Shown piece by piece: positions 25,682 to 34,453 of a stretch of 55,962 nt of DNA. Source of the stretch: Cryomorphaceae bacterium (lineage in GTDB: Bacteria > Bacteroidota > Bacteroidia > Flavobacteriales_D > SKUL01). The stretch is from assembly GCA_007695365.1 (NCBI GenBank), contig REDV01000060.1:1-55962 (forward strand), in the 5' to 3' direction. Under the pieces are notes generated by a model. It did not search any database, was not told where the DNA came from, and saw nothing but the letters and a program-made list of their open reading frames with translations. The translations under genes and the position numbers were made by a program. How positions within the stretch are numbered: the first letter of the stretch is position 1; each line of letters begins with the position of its first letter.

Positions 25682-26185
25682 ATGAAAAATTTTGCATTGA
25701 TTCTGGGCCTTGTACTGGCCGCTTCTTTCTCTCACGCTCAATCAGGGCAGTTTCAGGTTCCCAACGTTAAGGTGAAAGACCTGAAAGGAAACTGGATCAA
25801 CACATCGCACTTTGACAACGACGGCAAGCCCATGATCATCAACTTTTGGGCTACGTGGTGCATGCCCTGCAAGCGGGAGCTGAACAACATTGCTGAAGTA
25901 TATCCCGATTGGGTGGATGAAACGGGTGTAAAACTGATTGCCATCTCCATTGATGATGCAAGGAGCGAATCGCGCGTGATACCCTACGTAAATGGTGCCG
26001 ACTGGGATTACGAAGTGTACATTGACTCCAATGCTGACTTTAAGCGCGCCATGAACGTGAACAACGTTCCCCACACATTTTTGGTAGATGCCTCGGGCAA
26101 TGTAGTGTGGCAACACAACAACTACGCTCCCGGCGATGAGGACAAGCTCTACAAAGAAATCAAAGCCCTGGTGGGTATGCGTTAA
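25682..26185 (+). CDS. TlpA/ResA-like periplasmic thioredoxin
   Basis: 167 aa from ATG 25682; an upstream in-frame extension lacks a signal peptide. Signal peptide 1-20 (SHAQ), then a thioredoxin fold with the redox motif WCMPC (C60, C63) in FWATWCMPCKREL and a cis-proline region NVPHTFLVD. It has the AlkyI hydroperoxide/TlpA architecture used for reducing periplasmic disulfides, for example in cytochrome maturation. Here it sits among two Omp28 proteins with CXXC motifs and a DUF6029 barrel, suggesting these are its redox partners. That link is inference. Confidence 0.88.
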   Translation: MKNFALILGLVLAASFSHAQSGQFQVPNVKVKDLKGNWINTSHFDNDGKPMIINFWATWCMPCKRELNNIAEVYPDWVDETGVKLIAISIDDARSESRVIPYVNGADWDYEVYIDSNADFKRAMNVNNVPHTFLVDASGNVVWQHNNYAPGDEDKLYKEIKALVGMR

Positions 26186-26223
26186 AGCCCATCTTTTGAA
26201 CCAACCTGTTTAACACATAATCC

Positions 26224-27948
26224 ATGAAAAAACTCCTGTTGGCAACAGGATTACTGGTGTTTTTTATTCTGCCCGAATTACAGGCTCAGGACAGCAAAAA
26301 ACCCGATCTCGGCTCCATTCACGGCAATATACAGCTCGATGGACAGTATTACCGCGAGGACAGTTTGATCAATGCCATTCCCCCGCCCGAGCAGGTAGGG
26401 CTGATGGGTTTTGCCAACCTTATCTACACACGAGGCAACCTCACTGCAGGGGTGCGCTTTGAAACCTACACCCCGGCCCTGCTGGGCTACCCTGCCAGCC
26501 CCGACCTTCCGTGGACAGGCAGCGGCATAGGCTACCGTTTTGCGCAATACAGTACTGATATGTTTGACGTTACCATCGGAAACTTCTACGAGCAATTCGG
26601 AACCGGAATGATCTTGCGCGCTTTTGAAGAAAGAGGACTAGGAGTGGACAACGCCATAGATGGTTTCCGGCTGAAAGTTACTCCCCATCGTGCTGTAACC
26701 ATAACAGGCCTCTACGGTAAGCAGCGCAGGCACTTCGACAACGGTTTTACAAAGGGAGCAGGAATTGTGCGTGGTATCAACACCGATGTAAACCTCACCT
26801 CGCTTTTTGATTCTGCAGGTGTGGCGAAAACACGCATTTTTGTTGGAGGTAGCTTTGTTAGCAAGTACCAGGAAGACCGAAACCCGCTGTTTAACTACCC
26901 CGAAAACGTAGGGGCATGGGCCGCACGGGCCAGCATATTGCGCGGAGGTTTTGCCCTTAGAGCCGAATACGTTTACAAAGACAATGACCCAAGCCGTCAA
27001 AATTCTTTGATTGTGCCAGACAGCGAAATTGCACCGGGACTGGGGCTCTACAAACCCGGACAGGGAATTGACATCAATATGAGCTATTCAACCAGAGGTT
27101 TTGGTGCATCGCTCACGGCCAAATCGCTCGACAATATGTCGTTTCAAAGCGACCGAAACGCAGGCCCCTTTGACCTCAACATCAATTATATTCCGGCCAC
27201 CACCGTACAGCACACATACAACCTGCCAGCCACCCTCTACCCTTACGCTACACAACCCAACGGAGAAGTTGCGTTTATGGGTGAGATCTTCTATACCATG
27301 AAGCGTGGCTCTAAACTGGGCGGAAAGTACGGAACCAAGATTGAGGTGAACTACGCGGTGGCAATGTCGCCCGACACCACCTTGCTCAATGATATGGACG
27401 GGCGCCGCTTTGGCTACGAAACCCGTCTTTTTGCCATAGGCGACAATATGTACTTTCAGGATTTTAACATCTCCGTTTCAAGAAAACTGAGCCGCAAAGT
27501 AAAAGCCAAGTACATGTACATCAACCTGGTGTACAACAACGACATCATACAGGGGGCATTTGATTACCGCGGCGAAAAAGTGAGTGGCACGGTGTATTCC
27601 GACATTCACCTGGTGGATATGGACTTCCGGATCAAGAGCAACAACCTCCGAGTTGAACTTCAGCACCTCCGAACCAATCAGCACCTCGGCAGTTGGGCAA
27701 CCGTACTGGCTGAGTACACCATCTCACCCAGTTGGTTCTTTACCGTGATGAACCAATGGAACTACGGAAACAAGAATTCAGATGAGCGCTTTCACTTTCC
27801 TTTTGTGGCCGCAGGATATATCACCGGGGGAAGCCGTATTATGGTAAGCTACGGAAGGCAGCGCGCGGGTGTGTTTTGTGTAGGAGGCATCTGCAGAACG
27901 GTACCGGCGTCAAATGGATTGACGGTACAATTCACCAGCACTTTTTAA
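26224..27948 (+). CDS. DUF6029-family outer-membrane beta-barrel protein
   Basis: 574 aa with a signal peptide (about 1-21, LQAQ) and then a long series of amphipathic beta strands with periodic aromatic residues (YYREDSLINAIPPPEQVG, YTRGNLTAGVRFETY, FEERGLGVDNAIDGF), ending in an aromatic residue (QFTSTF) as outer-membrane barrels do. It matches the Bacteroidota DUF6029 family, whose function is not established. It is 38 bp after the TlpA gene and 10 bp before an Omp28 lipoprotein, so these three are one operon. Confidence 0.8.
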   Translation: MKKLLLATGLLVFFILPELQAQDSKKPDLGSIHGNIQLDGQYYREDSLINAIPPPEQVGLMGFANLIYTRGNLTAGVRFETYTPALLGYPASPDLPWTGSGIGYRFAQYSTDMFDVTIGNFYEQFGTGMILRAFEERGLGVDNAIDGFRLKVTPHRAVTITGLYGKQRRHFDNGFTKGAGIVRGINTDVNLTSLFDSAGVAKTRIFVGGSFVSKYQEDRNPLFNYPENVGAWAARASILRGGFALRAEYVYKDNDPSRQNSLIVPDSEIAPGLGLYKPGQGIDINMSYSTRGFGASLTAKSLDNMSFQSDRNAGPFDLNINYIPATTVQHTYNLPATLYPYATQPNGEVAFMGEIFYTMKRGSKLGGKYGTKIEVNYAVAMSPDTTLLNDMDGRRFGYETRLFAIGDNMYFQDFNISVSRKLSRKVKAKYMYINLVYNNDIIQGAFDYRGEKVSGTVYSDIHLVDMDFRIKSNNLRVELQHLRTNQHLGSWATVLAEYTISPSWFFTVMNQWNYGNKNSDERFHFPFVAAGYITGGSRIMVSYGRQRAGVFCVGGICRTVPASNGLTVQFTSTF

Positions 27949-27958
27949 CTTTGCAGTG

Positions 27959-28801
27959 ATGAAGCACATTGTTTGTATAGCAGCTCTGGCCCTTGCAGCG
28001 TTTGCCTGCGATAAAGTGGAGGACCCGTTCACGGGCAATGATGGCTCAGGAGGTGGAGGAGGCGAGTCGGGCGTGCGTGTGGTACTGCTCGAAAAACTCA
28101 CCGGTTTCCGCTGCACCAATTGCCCACAGGCCAACTCTGTTGCCAATAATCTCAAAAATGTGTTCGGTGAACAATTGGTAGTGGTGGGCGTGCACGCGTC
28201 TCTTCAGTTTGCTTTTCCCACGGGGGCTACTCCAAACGACCCTTACTACACTGACTTCCGTACCGTTGCAGGTGAAGCCTACTACAATTTCTGGGGACAG
28301 CCCTCACTTCCCGTGGGACTTGTAAGCCGCAGTTTTTTCGATGGGCAGCAAACCATTCCTTCGGAGGCATGGGCCGAGCAAATCAGCAACCTGCTGGCAG
28401 CTCCGTTGAAAGCCGATGTTTTTATTGAGAATCTCAACTATGACCAGGGGAGCCGCAGCCTGAGTTTTGATGTATCCATGAACGTAATCGAAGAAATGGA
28501 AGCCGGCGAGTATTTTATGACTGCCTACCTTGTGGAAGACAGCATCTACGACTGGCAAACAAACAACAATGTTAATGTAGAAAATTACCTGCACCGCAAC
28601 GTGCTTCGCGACAATATCAACGGCACCTGGGGTGCATTGGCCTTCTCCAGCGGAAACACGGGCCAGCAAAATACACTGAGTTATCAATACACGCTGGACC
28701 CTGCATGGAAGGAGCAACACTGCGAACTGGTGGTCTATTTATACCACGCCGAAACGCGCGAAATTATACAAGCGGCTCATTCATGGGTGATGAACCCTTA
28801 A
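27959..28801 (+). CDS. Omp28-related lipoprotein with CXXC motif
   Basis: 280 aa from ATG 27959 (a GTG immediately upstream is also in frame). A lipoprotein signal peptide ends in AFAC with C17 as the lipidated residue. A glycine-serine linker (about 28-36) leads to an Omp28 domain with a thioredoxin-like motif CTNC (C52, C55) in EKLTGFRCTNCPQA, the same topology as the CGPC motif of the protein at 23049. It is probably anchored in the outer membrane. It is the last gene of the TlpA-DUF6029-Omp28 group. Confidence 0.82.
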   Translation: MKHIVCIAALALAAFACDKVEDPFTGNDGSGGGGGESGVRVVLLEKLTGFRCTNCPQANSVANNLKNVFGEQLVVVGVHASLQFAFPTGATPNDPYYTDFRTVAGEAYYNFWGQPSLPVGLVSRSFFDGQQTIPSEAWAEQISNLLAAPLKADVFIENLNYDQGSRSLSFDVSMNVIEEMEAGEYFMTAYLVEDSIYDWQTNNNVNVENYLHRNVLRDNINGTWGALAFSSGNTGQQNTLSYQYTLDPAWKEQHCELVVYLYHAETREIIQAAHSWVMNP

Positions 28802-28859
28802 GTGATCTGCTTGTTGCATTATATAACGCTGCCCTCAACGGGCGTATAACTTATCAATT

Positions 28860-29483
28860 ATGACACGTACTTACACCGCGATCACCACATTGTTAAGCTT
28901 CACCCTAACTATGGTTTTTACGGCCAGCAGTGCGCAAAAGTCAGATGACTCATGGCGTATTGGTCTCTCTGCCGGAATGAATACCAGCGCCCTGTTGGGT
29001 GACCCGGATGGTAATTTTCAGAAGATTGGTGTTACCGCCGGAGTGATTGCCTACAAACCCATGAGTGAAAAAAGCTCGTTCGAAACGGGTCTGTATTTCT
29101 TCCAAAAAGGGGTGCGCATTCAACCCAATCTGGATCTCAACATTTTCAGCGACTACAGACTTTCGCTTAACTATCTTGATGTACCCCTTCTCTACGTGTA
29201 CCGTATTTCGAGGCTTGAAGTGGAGCTGGGCCCGTCGCTGGGCATTCTGATCTCGCAAAACGAAGAAGACCTGGAGGCCCAAACCTCGGGGTCACCCGGA
29301 TTCAATCTGCTGGAAGTAGCCGCAAACGCTGGAGTTCGTTGGAGGGCTGCCGACAATTTTCGGCTTGGTTTGCGCTATCACCTCGCCCTTTTGCCATCGC
29401 AATCCCTCACTGCAGGAGGTATCTCCACATTGCGCGGCCGGCACAACCACGCCATTGTGCTTTACGGCACCTTTTTATTCTAG
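28860..29483 (+). CDS. Outer-membrane beta-barrel protein (PorT/porin-like family)
   Basis: 207 aa with a signal peptide (about 1-25, SSAQ) followed by an eight-stranded-type barrel (WRIGLSAGMNTSALLGD, SFETGLYFFQKGVR, LNYLDVPLLYVYRI, VELGPSLGILI) and a C-terminal aromatic (GTFLF). This is the OMP_b-brl_2 pattern common in Bacteroidota; the LDVPLLY signature is characteristic. No specific role can be given, and it is too generic to call PorT itself. It lies 58 bp after the Omp28 lipoprotein gene and may be co-transcribed. Confidence 0.78.
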   Translation: MTRTYTAITTLLSFTLTMVFTASSAQKSDDSWRIGLSAGMNTSALLGDPDGNFQKIGVTAGVIAYKPMSEKSSFETGLYFFQKGVRIQPNLDLNIFSDYRLSLNYLDVPLLYVYRISRLEVELGPSLGILISQNEEDLEAQTSGSPGFNLLEVAANAGVRWRAADNFRLGLRYHLALLPSQSLTAGGISTLRGRHNHAIVLYGTFLF

Positions 29484-29632
29484 GCAATTTTTGCGCTTCT
29501 GTCTCGTTGGATGCATATGTCCTGCTCAACGACACTTCTGTTAAATTGGTCTAAAAGCAGGGATCCCAACCACGGATTTCACGTAGAATTCCTAACTTCA
29601 ACGTCCAAAATTAACTGCAAAACCCTACCATC

Positions 29633-29833
29633 ATGCTGGAATTGAGTAAGAAGATTCTATCGAAGGTGAGTTTCGACCGAAAGTTGTTTCGCAAAGAACT
29701 CCGCAAAGCTGTAACCTGGGTGAACAAGGATGAATTAATTCTCCTTAGGGCGTGGTGCCTGGCAACATTTGGCCACATCTACGCCGAGATTATCCTGGAG
29801 GTGTTCGACCACCAGGTTGGGGCCGCTGTATGA
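29633..29833 (+). CDS. Small conserved Bacteroidota protein, unknown function
   Basis: 66 aa, start ATG 29633. It is basic at the start (SKKILSKVSFDRKLFRKELRKA), with a tryptophan-containing middle and a hydrophobic second half (LILLRAWCLATFGHIY). I recognise the pattern as a short conserved hypothetical of Bacteroidota but know of no function. The gene stands alone between an outer-membrane protein gene and convergent ruvB. Confidence 0.6.
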   Translation: MLELSKKILSKVSFDRKLFRKELRKAVTWVNKDELILLRAWCLATFGHIYAEIILEVFDHQVGAAV

Positions 29834-29856
29834 CGCGCCCTGTAATGACAACCTAA

Positions 29857-30882
29857 CTAAAAAAGCCTGCCCTGATCAGCAGGTAAATCCTGATTAAAAT
29901 GTGCAAACGCCGCCGGAGTAGCTTGTCTGCCACGCGGCGTTCTGCTTAAATAGCCCTCCTGTATTAAGAACGGCTCGTACACTTCCTCGATGGTGCCCGG
30001 ATCTTCGCCCACCGCGGTGGCAATGGTGGTTAAACCCACCGGTCCGCCGCCAAATTTTTCAATAATGGCCCTTAGAATGCGGTTGTCCATGTCGTCCAAT
30101 CCGCGTTGGTCCACATTCAGCGCATTGAGAGCATGGCGCGCGATGTTGGTTTCAATGGTACCATCGCCTTTAATCTGGGCAAAATCGCGCACCCTCCGCA
30201 ACAATGCATTGGCGATACGGGGTGTACCACGGCTGCGCGATGCTACCTCAAACGCAGCTTCGTCGGTAATGGGTATATCCAGCAACTCCGATGAGCGGTG
30301 CACAATATGGGTCAGGGTCTCCGTATCGTAGTACTCAAGCCTGGCATTGATTCCAAAACGCGCTCTGAGCGGAGCTGTTAGTAAACCCGAACGCGTGGTG
30401 GCGCCTATCAAGGTAAAGGGGTTCAGTGCAATCTGCACCGTGCGCGCATTGGGCCCGGAGTCAATCATGATGTCAATCTTGTAATCCTCCATGGCAGAGT
30501 AGAGGTACTCTTCAATCACCGGACTCAAACGATGTATCTCATCAATGAACAACACGTCGTTGGGCTCAAGATTGGTAAGCAGCCCAGCCAAATCACCGGG
30601 CTTGTCGAGTACCGGCCCGGAAGTAATGCGTATGCCTACTCCCATTTCGTTGGCGATGATGTTGGCGAGAGTTGTTTTGCCAAGACCGGGCGGGCCGTGT
30701 AGCAACACGTGGTCCAGTGATTCCCCCCGCTTGAGCGCCGCTGCCACAAAAACTTTCAGGTTTTCGGTGGTGCTGCGCTGACCGGCAAAATCGTCGAAAA
30801 CCTTGGGCCTGAGTACGCGGTCAACTTCCCGATCGGTAGCTTTCGACTCTTCCCTGAAATCAAAGTGCTCTTCCTCGCCCAT
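29857..30882 (-). CDS. ruvB: Holliday junction branch migration ATPase RuvB
   Basis: Hexameric AAA+ motor that drives branch migration with RuvA. It has the Walker [11 protein letters not shown], Walker [14 protein letters not shown], sensor 1 [17 protein letters not shown], the arginine-finger region and a C-terminal winged helix ([34 protein letters not shown]). I chose ATG 30882 (341 aa, the usual length); an ATG at 30900 would add six residues, and longer frames are unlikely. It is convergent with the small gene at 29633 and divergent from the lipoprotein gene at 30970. Confidence 0.96.
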   Translation of the reverse strand: MGEEEHFDFREESKATDREVDRVLRPKVFDDFAGQRSTTENLKVFVAAALKRGESLDHVLLHGPPGLGKTTLANIIANEMGVGIRITSGPVLDKPGDLAGLLTNLEPNDVLFIDEIHRLSPVIEEYLYSAMEDYKIDIMIDSGPNARTVQIALNPFTLIGATTRSGLLTAPLRARFGINARLEYYDTETLTHIVHRSSELLDIPITDEAAFEVASRSRGTPRIANALLRRVRDFAQIKGDGTIETNIARHALNALNVDQRGLDDMDNRILRAIIEKFGGGPVGLTTIATAVGEDPGTIEEVYEPFLIQEGYLSRTPRGRQATPAAFAHFNQDLPADQGRLF

Positions 30883-30969
30883 GGAAGCAAATTTAGCCAT
30901 TCGCCATGCAGGGGGCATTACAGATGTCAAAAAAAACGCACCTTTATACGCACAAACACCCTAACATTC

Positions 30970-31386
30970 ATGAAACACCTCTTGCTCGCCGTCACTGCTA
31001 TGTTACTTATTGCATCCACTTGTAAGCGCAGCAAGGAAGAGTGTCCGCCAGACATGATATGCACCATGATATTCAAAAGCATACATGTACAACTTCAATA
31101 CGAATCAGGCAGCCCGGTGATTCTCACCCGAGCCACCCTTAGCGCCCCGCACCTTTCTACGCCGCTCAACCCCATGGAAGACCCTCTTGGTGAAGGCCAT
31201 TACCTGTTGGTGAATGACGGGCATATGAACATGCTCTCGCACCGGCAAGGCAAAGAATTTTTGTTTGAAGGCTGGGTGGACGACGAGCGAGTGGTAAGCC
31301 AAACCTATGTACTTCGTCATGATTGCTGCCACGTGGAACTTGTTGAAGGCCCCACTGAGCTGGTTCTTCCGGACCCTTCGCAATAA
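30970..31386 (+). CDS. Small lipoprotein, unknown function
   Basis: 138 aa from ATG 30970. A lipoprotein signal peptide with lipobox IASTC makes C18 the likely lipidated residue. The mature part has further cysteine pairs (CPPDMIC, HDCCHVE) and a beta-rich character. No family is recognised. Its last 70 bp overlap the 3' end of a glycosyltransferase gene on the other strand, so the two transcripts are antisense at their ends. Confidence 0.7.
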   Translation: MKHLLLAVTAMLLIASTCKRSKEECPPDMICTMIFKSIHVQLQYESGSPVILTRATLSAPHLSTPLNPMEDPLGEGHYLLVNDGHMNMLSHRQGKEFLFEGWVDDERVVSQTYVLRHDCCHVELVEGPTELVLPDPSQ

Positions 31387-32735
31387 ACCCGCAGCACAAC
31401 GTAGCCTTTGTCAAAATCCCAGGTATCAAGAGGAATCCAATCTGAGTGCAGGGATTCCATGTCGTAGGGCGTGCGAACCACAAAAAAGGTAGTGCTGTTT
31501 TCAGGCGTCGTTGTGGCTGGCAGCCGGCCGTGTTTGTGGAGGTAATAGCTGATGTACAAATCCAATTCTGCAACCACAGGCAGCTCCTCTTTCGGGTCGA
31601 GTTCGGCAATGGTTGCGGCCATGCGTTTCCACGGCTCTTTTTCGGGCTCCTGAAAATGCGGATTGAACCAAAGAAGGTTGGCTCCAACCGACAATATCCA
31701 AACAGCCCAGATTGTCAGCCTCCATGGTTTCGTCGCCTTGTTCACACCAGCCCAACCGATGGCTACCAGAAGGATAAGTGCCGGAAGGTAAATCACCGTG
31801 TAGCGCTCGTGCAGCATTGGCACGAGCACAAATGACGCAATGAACGGAATATAGAAGCCCATCAGGGCCAAACCCGCCAGCCACCATTGAAAGGGAATTA
31901 ACTGCCTGGCCCACACAAAAGCCATCGCCATTCCGGCCAGCCAAAAAGCAAACTCTGCCGGGTTCTTGCCCGAATACCGGTACATGTATTCTGCGAAATG
32001 CCAGGGTGCAGGTTTCTCTATCCAGATATCGGATGGTACCCCGGAAAACATCACGGGCATCCAGGGAGCAAACAACAATGCTACCGCACACATGTACCAC
32101 ATGACCCGAAAAGCTCCCTGCCTGACACTCTTCACAAACACAGCAATCAAAACGGCTGTAAAACCAATTGCCACCGAAAGAAAAACCCCGAAATAATGGG
32201 TGTAGCAAAGCAACGTCAGGTATAGAACTACCGCCACACCATGTTTCCAGCTTGCCCCCATAAGCACGCGATAACCATGTGCCAGTGCACCGAGAGCCAA
32301 CACATACATCATGCTGTAAAAGCGTACCTCGGTGGCGTAGTAGATGTGAAAAAAATGCAGTGATGTAAGCGCAAGCGCTGCCAGCGCCACCAGGCGCGAA
32401 TCCGTAATCAGTTTTGCGTAACGCCAGGTAGCGAACAACCCCAACACACTCCACAACAAAGCCAAACTTCGTCCGGCAAGATCAGTGTCGCCAAACAGCC
32501 GCAGCCAGCCGTGCAACATTAAATCAAAGAGGGGAGGGTGTGTGTCGCGGGCGGCGTTCGCCACAACCTCTGAAAAGGAACGCCAACTCGCCGAGTGTTC
32601 CATAGACCAAATCTCGTCGAGCCAAAGTCCTCCTTTCGTGATATTTAACAATCGCAAGGCAATTCCTGCCAGCAGCAAAATCCCGACACCCGCCAGGTAA
32701 AGCCCATTGCGCTCTGCAGGATGCTCAGCTTTCAT
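31317..32735 (-). CDS. Polytopic glycosyltransferase of the GT39/ArnT (PMT-like) type
   Basis: 472 aa with about ten transmembrane helices. The first periplasmic loop carries WLDEIWSMEHSA, with the DE pair typical of GT-C enzymes, followed by DTHPPLFDLMLHGWLRLFG, another hallmark. Such enzymes transfer a sugar from a polyprenyl-phosphate donor to lipid or protein outside the cytoplasmic membrane. It follows a GT2 gene with an 11-bp overlap, which likely makes the donor. The last 20 residues are Ser/Thr/Gly-rich and are encoded opposite the lipoprotein gene. Confidence 0.85.
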   Translation of the reverse strand: MKAEHPAERNGLYLAGVGILLLAGIALRLLNITKGGLWLDEIWSMEHSASWRSFSEVVANAARDTHPPLFDLMLHGWLRLFGDTDLAGRSLALLWSVLGLFATWRYAKLITDSRLVALAALALTSLHFFHIYYATEVRFYSMMYVLALGALAHGYRVLMGASWKHGVAVVLYLTLLCYTHYFGVFLSVAIGFTAVLIAVFVKSVRQGAFRVMWYMCAVALLFAPWMPVMFSGVPSDIWIEKPAPWHFAEYMYRYSGKNPAEFAFWLAGMAMAFVWARQLIPFQWWLAGLALMGFYIPFIASFVLVPMLHERYTVIYLPALILLVAIGWAGVNKATKPWRLTIWAVWILSVGANLLWFNPHFQEPEKEPWKRMAATIAELDPKEELPVVAELDLYISYYLHKHGRLPATTTPENSTTFFVVRTPYDMESLHSDWIPLDTWDFDKGYVVLRVYCEGSGRTSSVGPSTSSTWQQS

Positions 32736-33501
32736 ACGTTTTGTTTCGGGCAGCCCTCAAACATGGGCGATAATTAAAGTAGATGCGCAATAGTTCAAAT
32801 GGCACTTTGAGAAGGTATGTGAAAGTTATGCGCGAGTCACCTTTTTCAATCCAGGTTTCGAGTGGAACCTCGCGCATATTTCCAAGTGCATACGCGTAGC
32901 CCCTGGCACAAACGATTCTCGCAAAAACCTCAATGTCAAAGAGCCATCTGCTTAAAAACGATTTACTGAAGACTACTTCCACCAGCGAGGCGCGCAAAAG
33001 CTTGGCCCCGCACTGTGTATCGTAAACCGGAAGCCCAAGGATCATGCTGGCAAGTGTAGAGAAAACGCGGCCGAAGTAATGACGGGTGAGATTGCGATGA
33101 ACCTGGTTTCCCAAAAGTTTGATTCGCGCTCCAAAAACAAATGCACAATCCGGATTTTGAATTATCACTGTTTGCAGGCGGCTCAATTCGTTGAGGGGAG
33201 TGGATAAATCCGCATCGAAATAAGCGATGCCATCAAACTCCTTCCAACTCAAACAAAACAATGCTCCCTGCCGAACAGCCTCTGCTTTTCCACTGTTTGT
33301 TTCCAGATTAAGGGTGCGGATGCGATCGGGAAAATCCCGGCTAAGGTTTTCTGTAACTTCCGCCGTTTGGTCGGTGCTTCCGTCGTTCACCAACAGCAGA
33401 TGAATACCTGGCTTGGCCTGGGCCACGAAACGTTTGATTTCCTGAACCGGTAGCCGGCTGGCCTCATTGTAACATGGTATAACTACGCAGATTTTCTGCA
33501 T
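32725..33501 (-). CDS. GT2 family glycosyltransferase (dolichyl-phosphate glucosyltransferase-like)
   Basis: 258 aa from ATG 33501; a longer frame to 33621 adds 40 residues before the GT-A fold and is rejected. It has the GT2 features VVIPCYNEASRLP at the start, LLVNDGSTDQTAEV, YFDADLSTPLNEL (the DxD metal site) and LPVYDTQCGAKLLRA. The VYDTQCGAK segment is typical of the Alg5-like group making polyprenyl-phosphate sugars. It overlaps the methyltransferase upstream (19 bp) and the GT39 downstream (11 bp), so it is inferred to supply the lipid-linked donor for GT39. Confidence 0.88.
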   Translation of the reverse strand: MQKICVVIPCYNEASRLPVQEIKRFVAQAKPGIHLLLVNDGSTDQTAEVTENLSRDFPDRIRTLNLETNSGKAEAVRQGALFCLSWKEFDGIAYFDADLSTPLNELSRLQTVIIQNPDCAFVFGARIKLLGNQVHRNLTRHYFGRVFSTLASMILGLPVYDTQCGAKLLRASLVEVVFSKSFLSRWLFDIEVFARIVCARGYAYALGNMREVPLETWIEKGDSRITFTYLLKVPFELLRIYFNYRPCLRAARNKTYES

Positions 33502-34373
33502 ACGGCGTAGGTTGAAAGTCCGGGCAATCGCAAGCCCAGCTTGTTCAGCACAAAGAGGATCTTGAAATCCGCGTACAATACCGATATCATCAAAGCCGAG
33601 AGCAAACGGCTCCCCTTCCAAACGCCAATCCCCATGTTGGTGTTGGGAGCTGGCCGGGTAATGAGCTCTTTTATCTTCACCAACAAACGCGGTATCAGCA
33701 AGCTCAGAAAAAAGTAACCCCTCCTTTCCGTTGCGAAACCCGCAGATGCCAGATTACCTTTCAGCACGCGTGAGGTGTAGCGGCGGTAATGCTTCAAAAA
33801 CACATCGCGCACGGTATGCAGGGAGGCATACGCCGGCACGGTGATGATAAACCTCGTTTCATCGGTAATTGAGGGAAAATTCCGCAGCCATTGCATGAAA
33901 GCCACATCATCTTCAATATGTTCAATCACATCAAGCAGCAGCACTACATCCACCTTAGGGATGGTGCTGTAATCAATATCTTTGAGCGACTTATATGCCC
34001 TGATGGGTTTGTCTTTCAATTGCTCATGGATTTCGCTCAACATATCATCGGTAAAGGCTATATCTACCGCTGAATAGGAGTTTTGAGGTGATGCGAGCGC
34101 CAAAGACTGCACAACAAAAGTATCCCCACAGCCAAGATCCAGAACGTGCAACCGCTCGTTTGGACGGGTTTTCAGCACATCTTTCATGATGCTCTGAATA
34201 ACTTTCAAGCGGGCCCTTTCCCAGGGGTGGCGCTCATTTTCGTTGTAATGCAGATTTCTTGCTTCGATGAGGTCCATCGCGGCTTTTTTGACTTTGTGTG
34301 CTAAAAGTAGTGGTTTCGCCAATATGTTGGTCAAACCTTTCAGGAACCATTGGCCGCCGAAAACGCGCACCAT
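33483..34373 (-). CDS. Class I SAM-dependent methyltransferase
   Basis: 296 aa with the SAM-binding motif I VLDLGCGDTFVVQ, the acidic end of strand beta2 (SAVDI) and motif VVLLLDVIEHIEDD. The C-terminal third is hydrophobic and basic, as in methyltransferases acting near membranes on lipid-linked glycans or quinones. ATG 34373 is the longest good start; ATG 34277 (removing 32 residues) would give the more typical N-terminus MDLIEARNL. First gene of the methyltransferase-GT2-GT39 operon, divergent from the Crp-family gene. Its substrate is unknown. Confidence 0.82.
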   Translation of the reverse strand: MVRVFGGQWFLKGLTNILAKPLLLAHKVKKAAMDLIEARNLHYNENERHPWERARLKVIQSIMKDVLKTRPNERLHVLDLGCGDTFVVQSLALASPQNSYSAVDIAFTDDMLSEIHEQLKDKPIRAYKSLKDIDYSTIPKVDVVLLLDVIEHIEDDVAFMQWLRNFPSITDETRFIITVPAYASLHTVRDVFLKHYRRYTSRVLKGNLASAGFATERRGYFFLSLLIPRLLVKIKELITRPAPNTNMGIGVWKGSRLLSALMISVLYADFKILFVLNKLGLRLPGLSTYAVCRKSA

Positions 34374-34392
34374 TTACCCCTTACGAATTGCG

Positions 34393-34400
34393 TATTTTTG
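34393..34400 (+). promoter_or_regulatory. Candidate -7 box for the Crp/Fnr gene, with downstream palindrome
   Basis: TATTTTTG matches TAnnTTTG, giving a leader of about 45 nt. Within that leader TCCGG (34411-34415) and CCGGA (34421-34425) form a perfect inverted repeat with a 5-nt spacer, a possible operator or small hairpin. No consensus -33 box was found. Confidence 0.4.
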
Positions 34401-34453
34401 GAGGCCGTTTTCCGGAATAGCCGGATAGAAATGTTTCAAATACCTTAGACCGC

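Noticed and set aside
27946-27953. TAACTTTG before the Omp28 lipoprotein gene as a promoter
   Set aside because: It overlaps the stop codon of the DUF6029 gene and lies only about 6 nt before the ATG, leaving no leader; co-transcription is simpler.
30888-30895. TAAATTTG on the minus strand as a ruvB promoter
   Set aside because: It would start transcription within the first codons of ruvB and has no -33 partner.
31501-32454. 317-codon minus-strand frame within the GT39 gene
   Set aside because: Alternative frame of a gene with clear transmembrane and GT-C motifs; no independent support.
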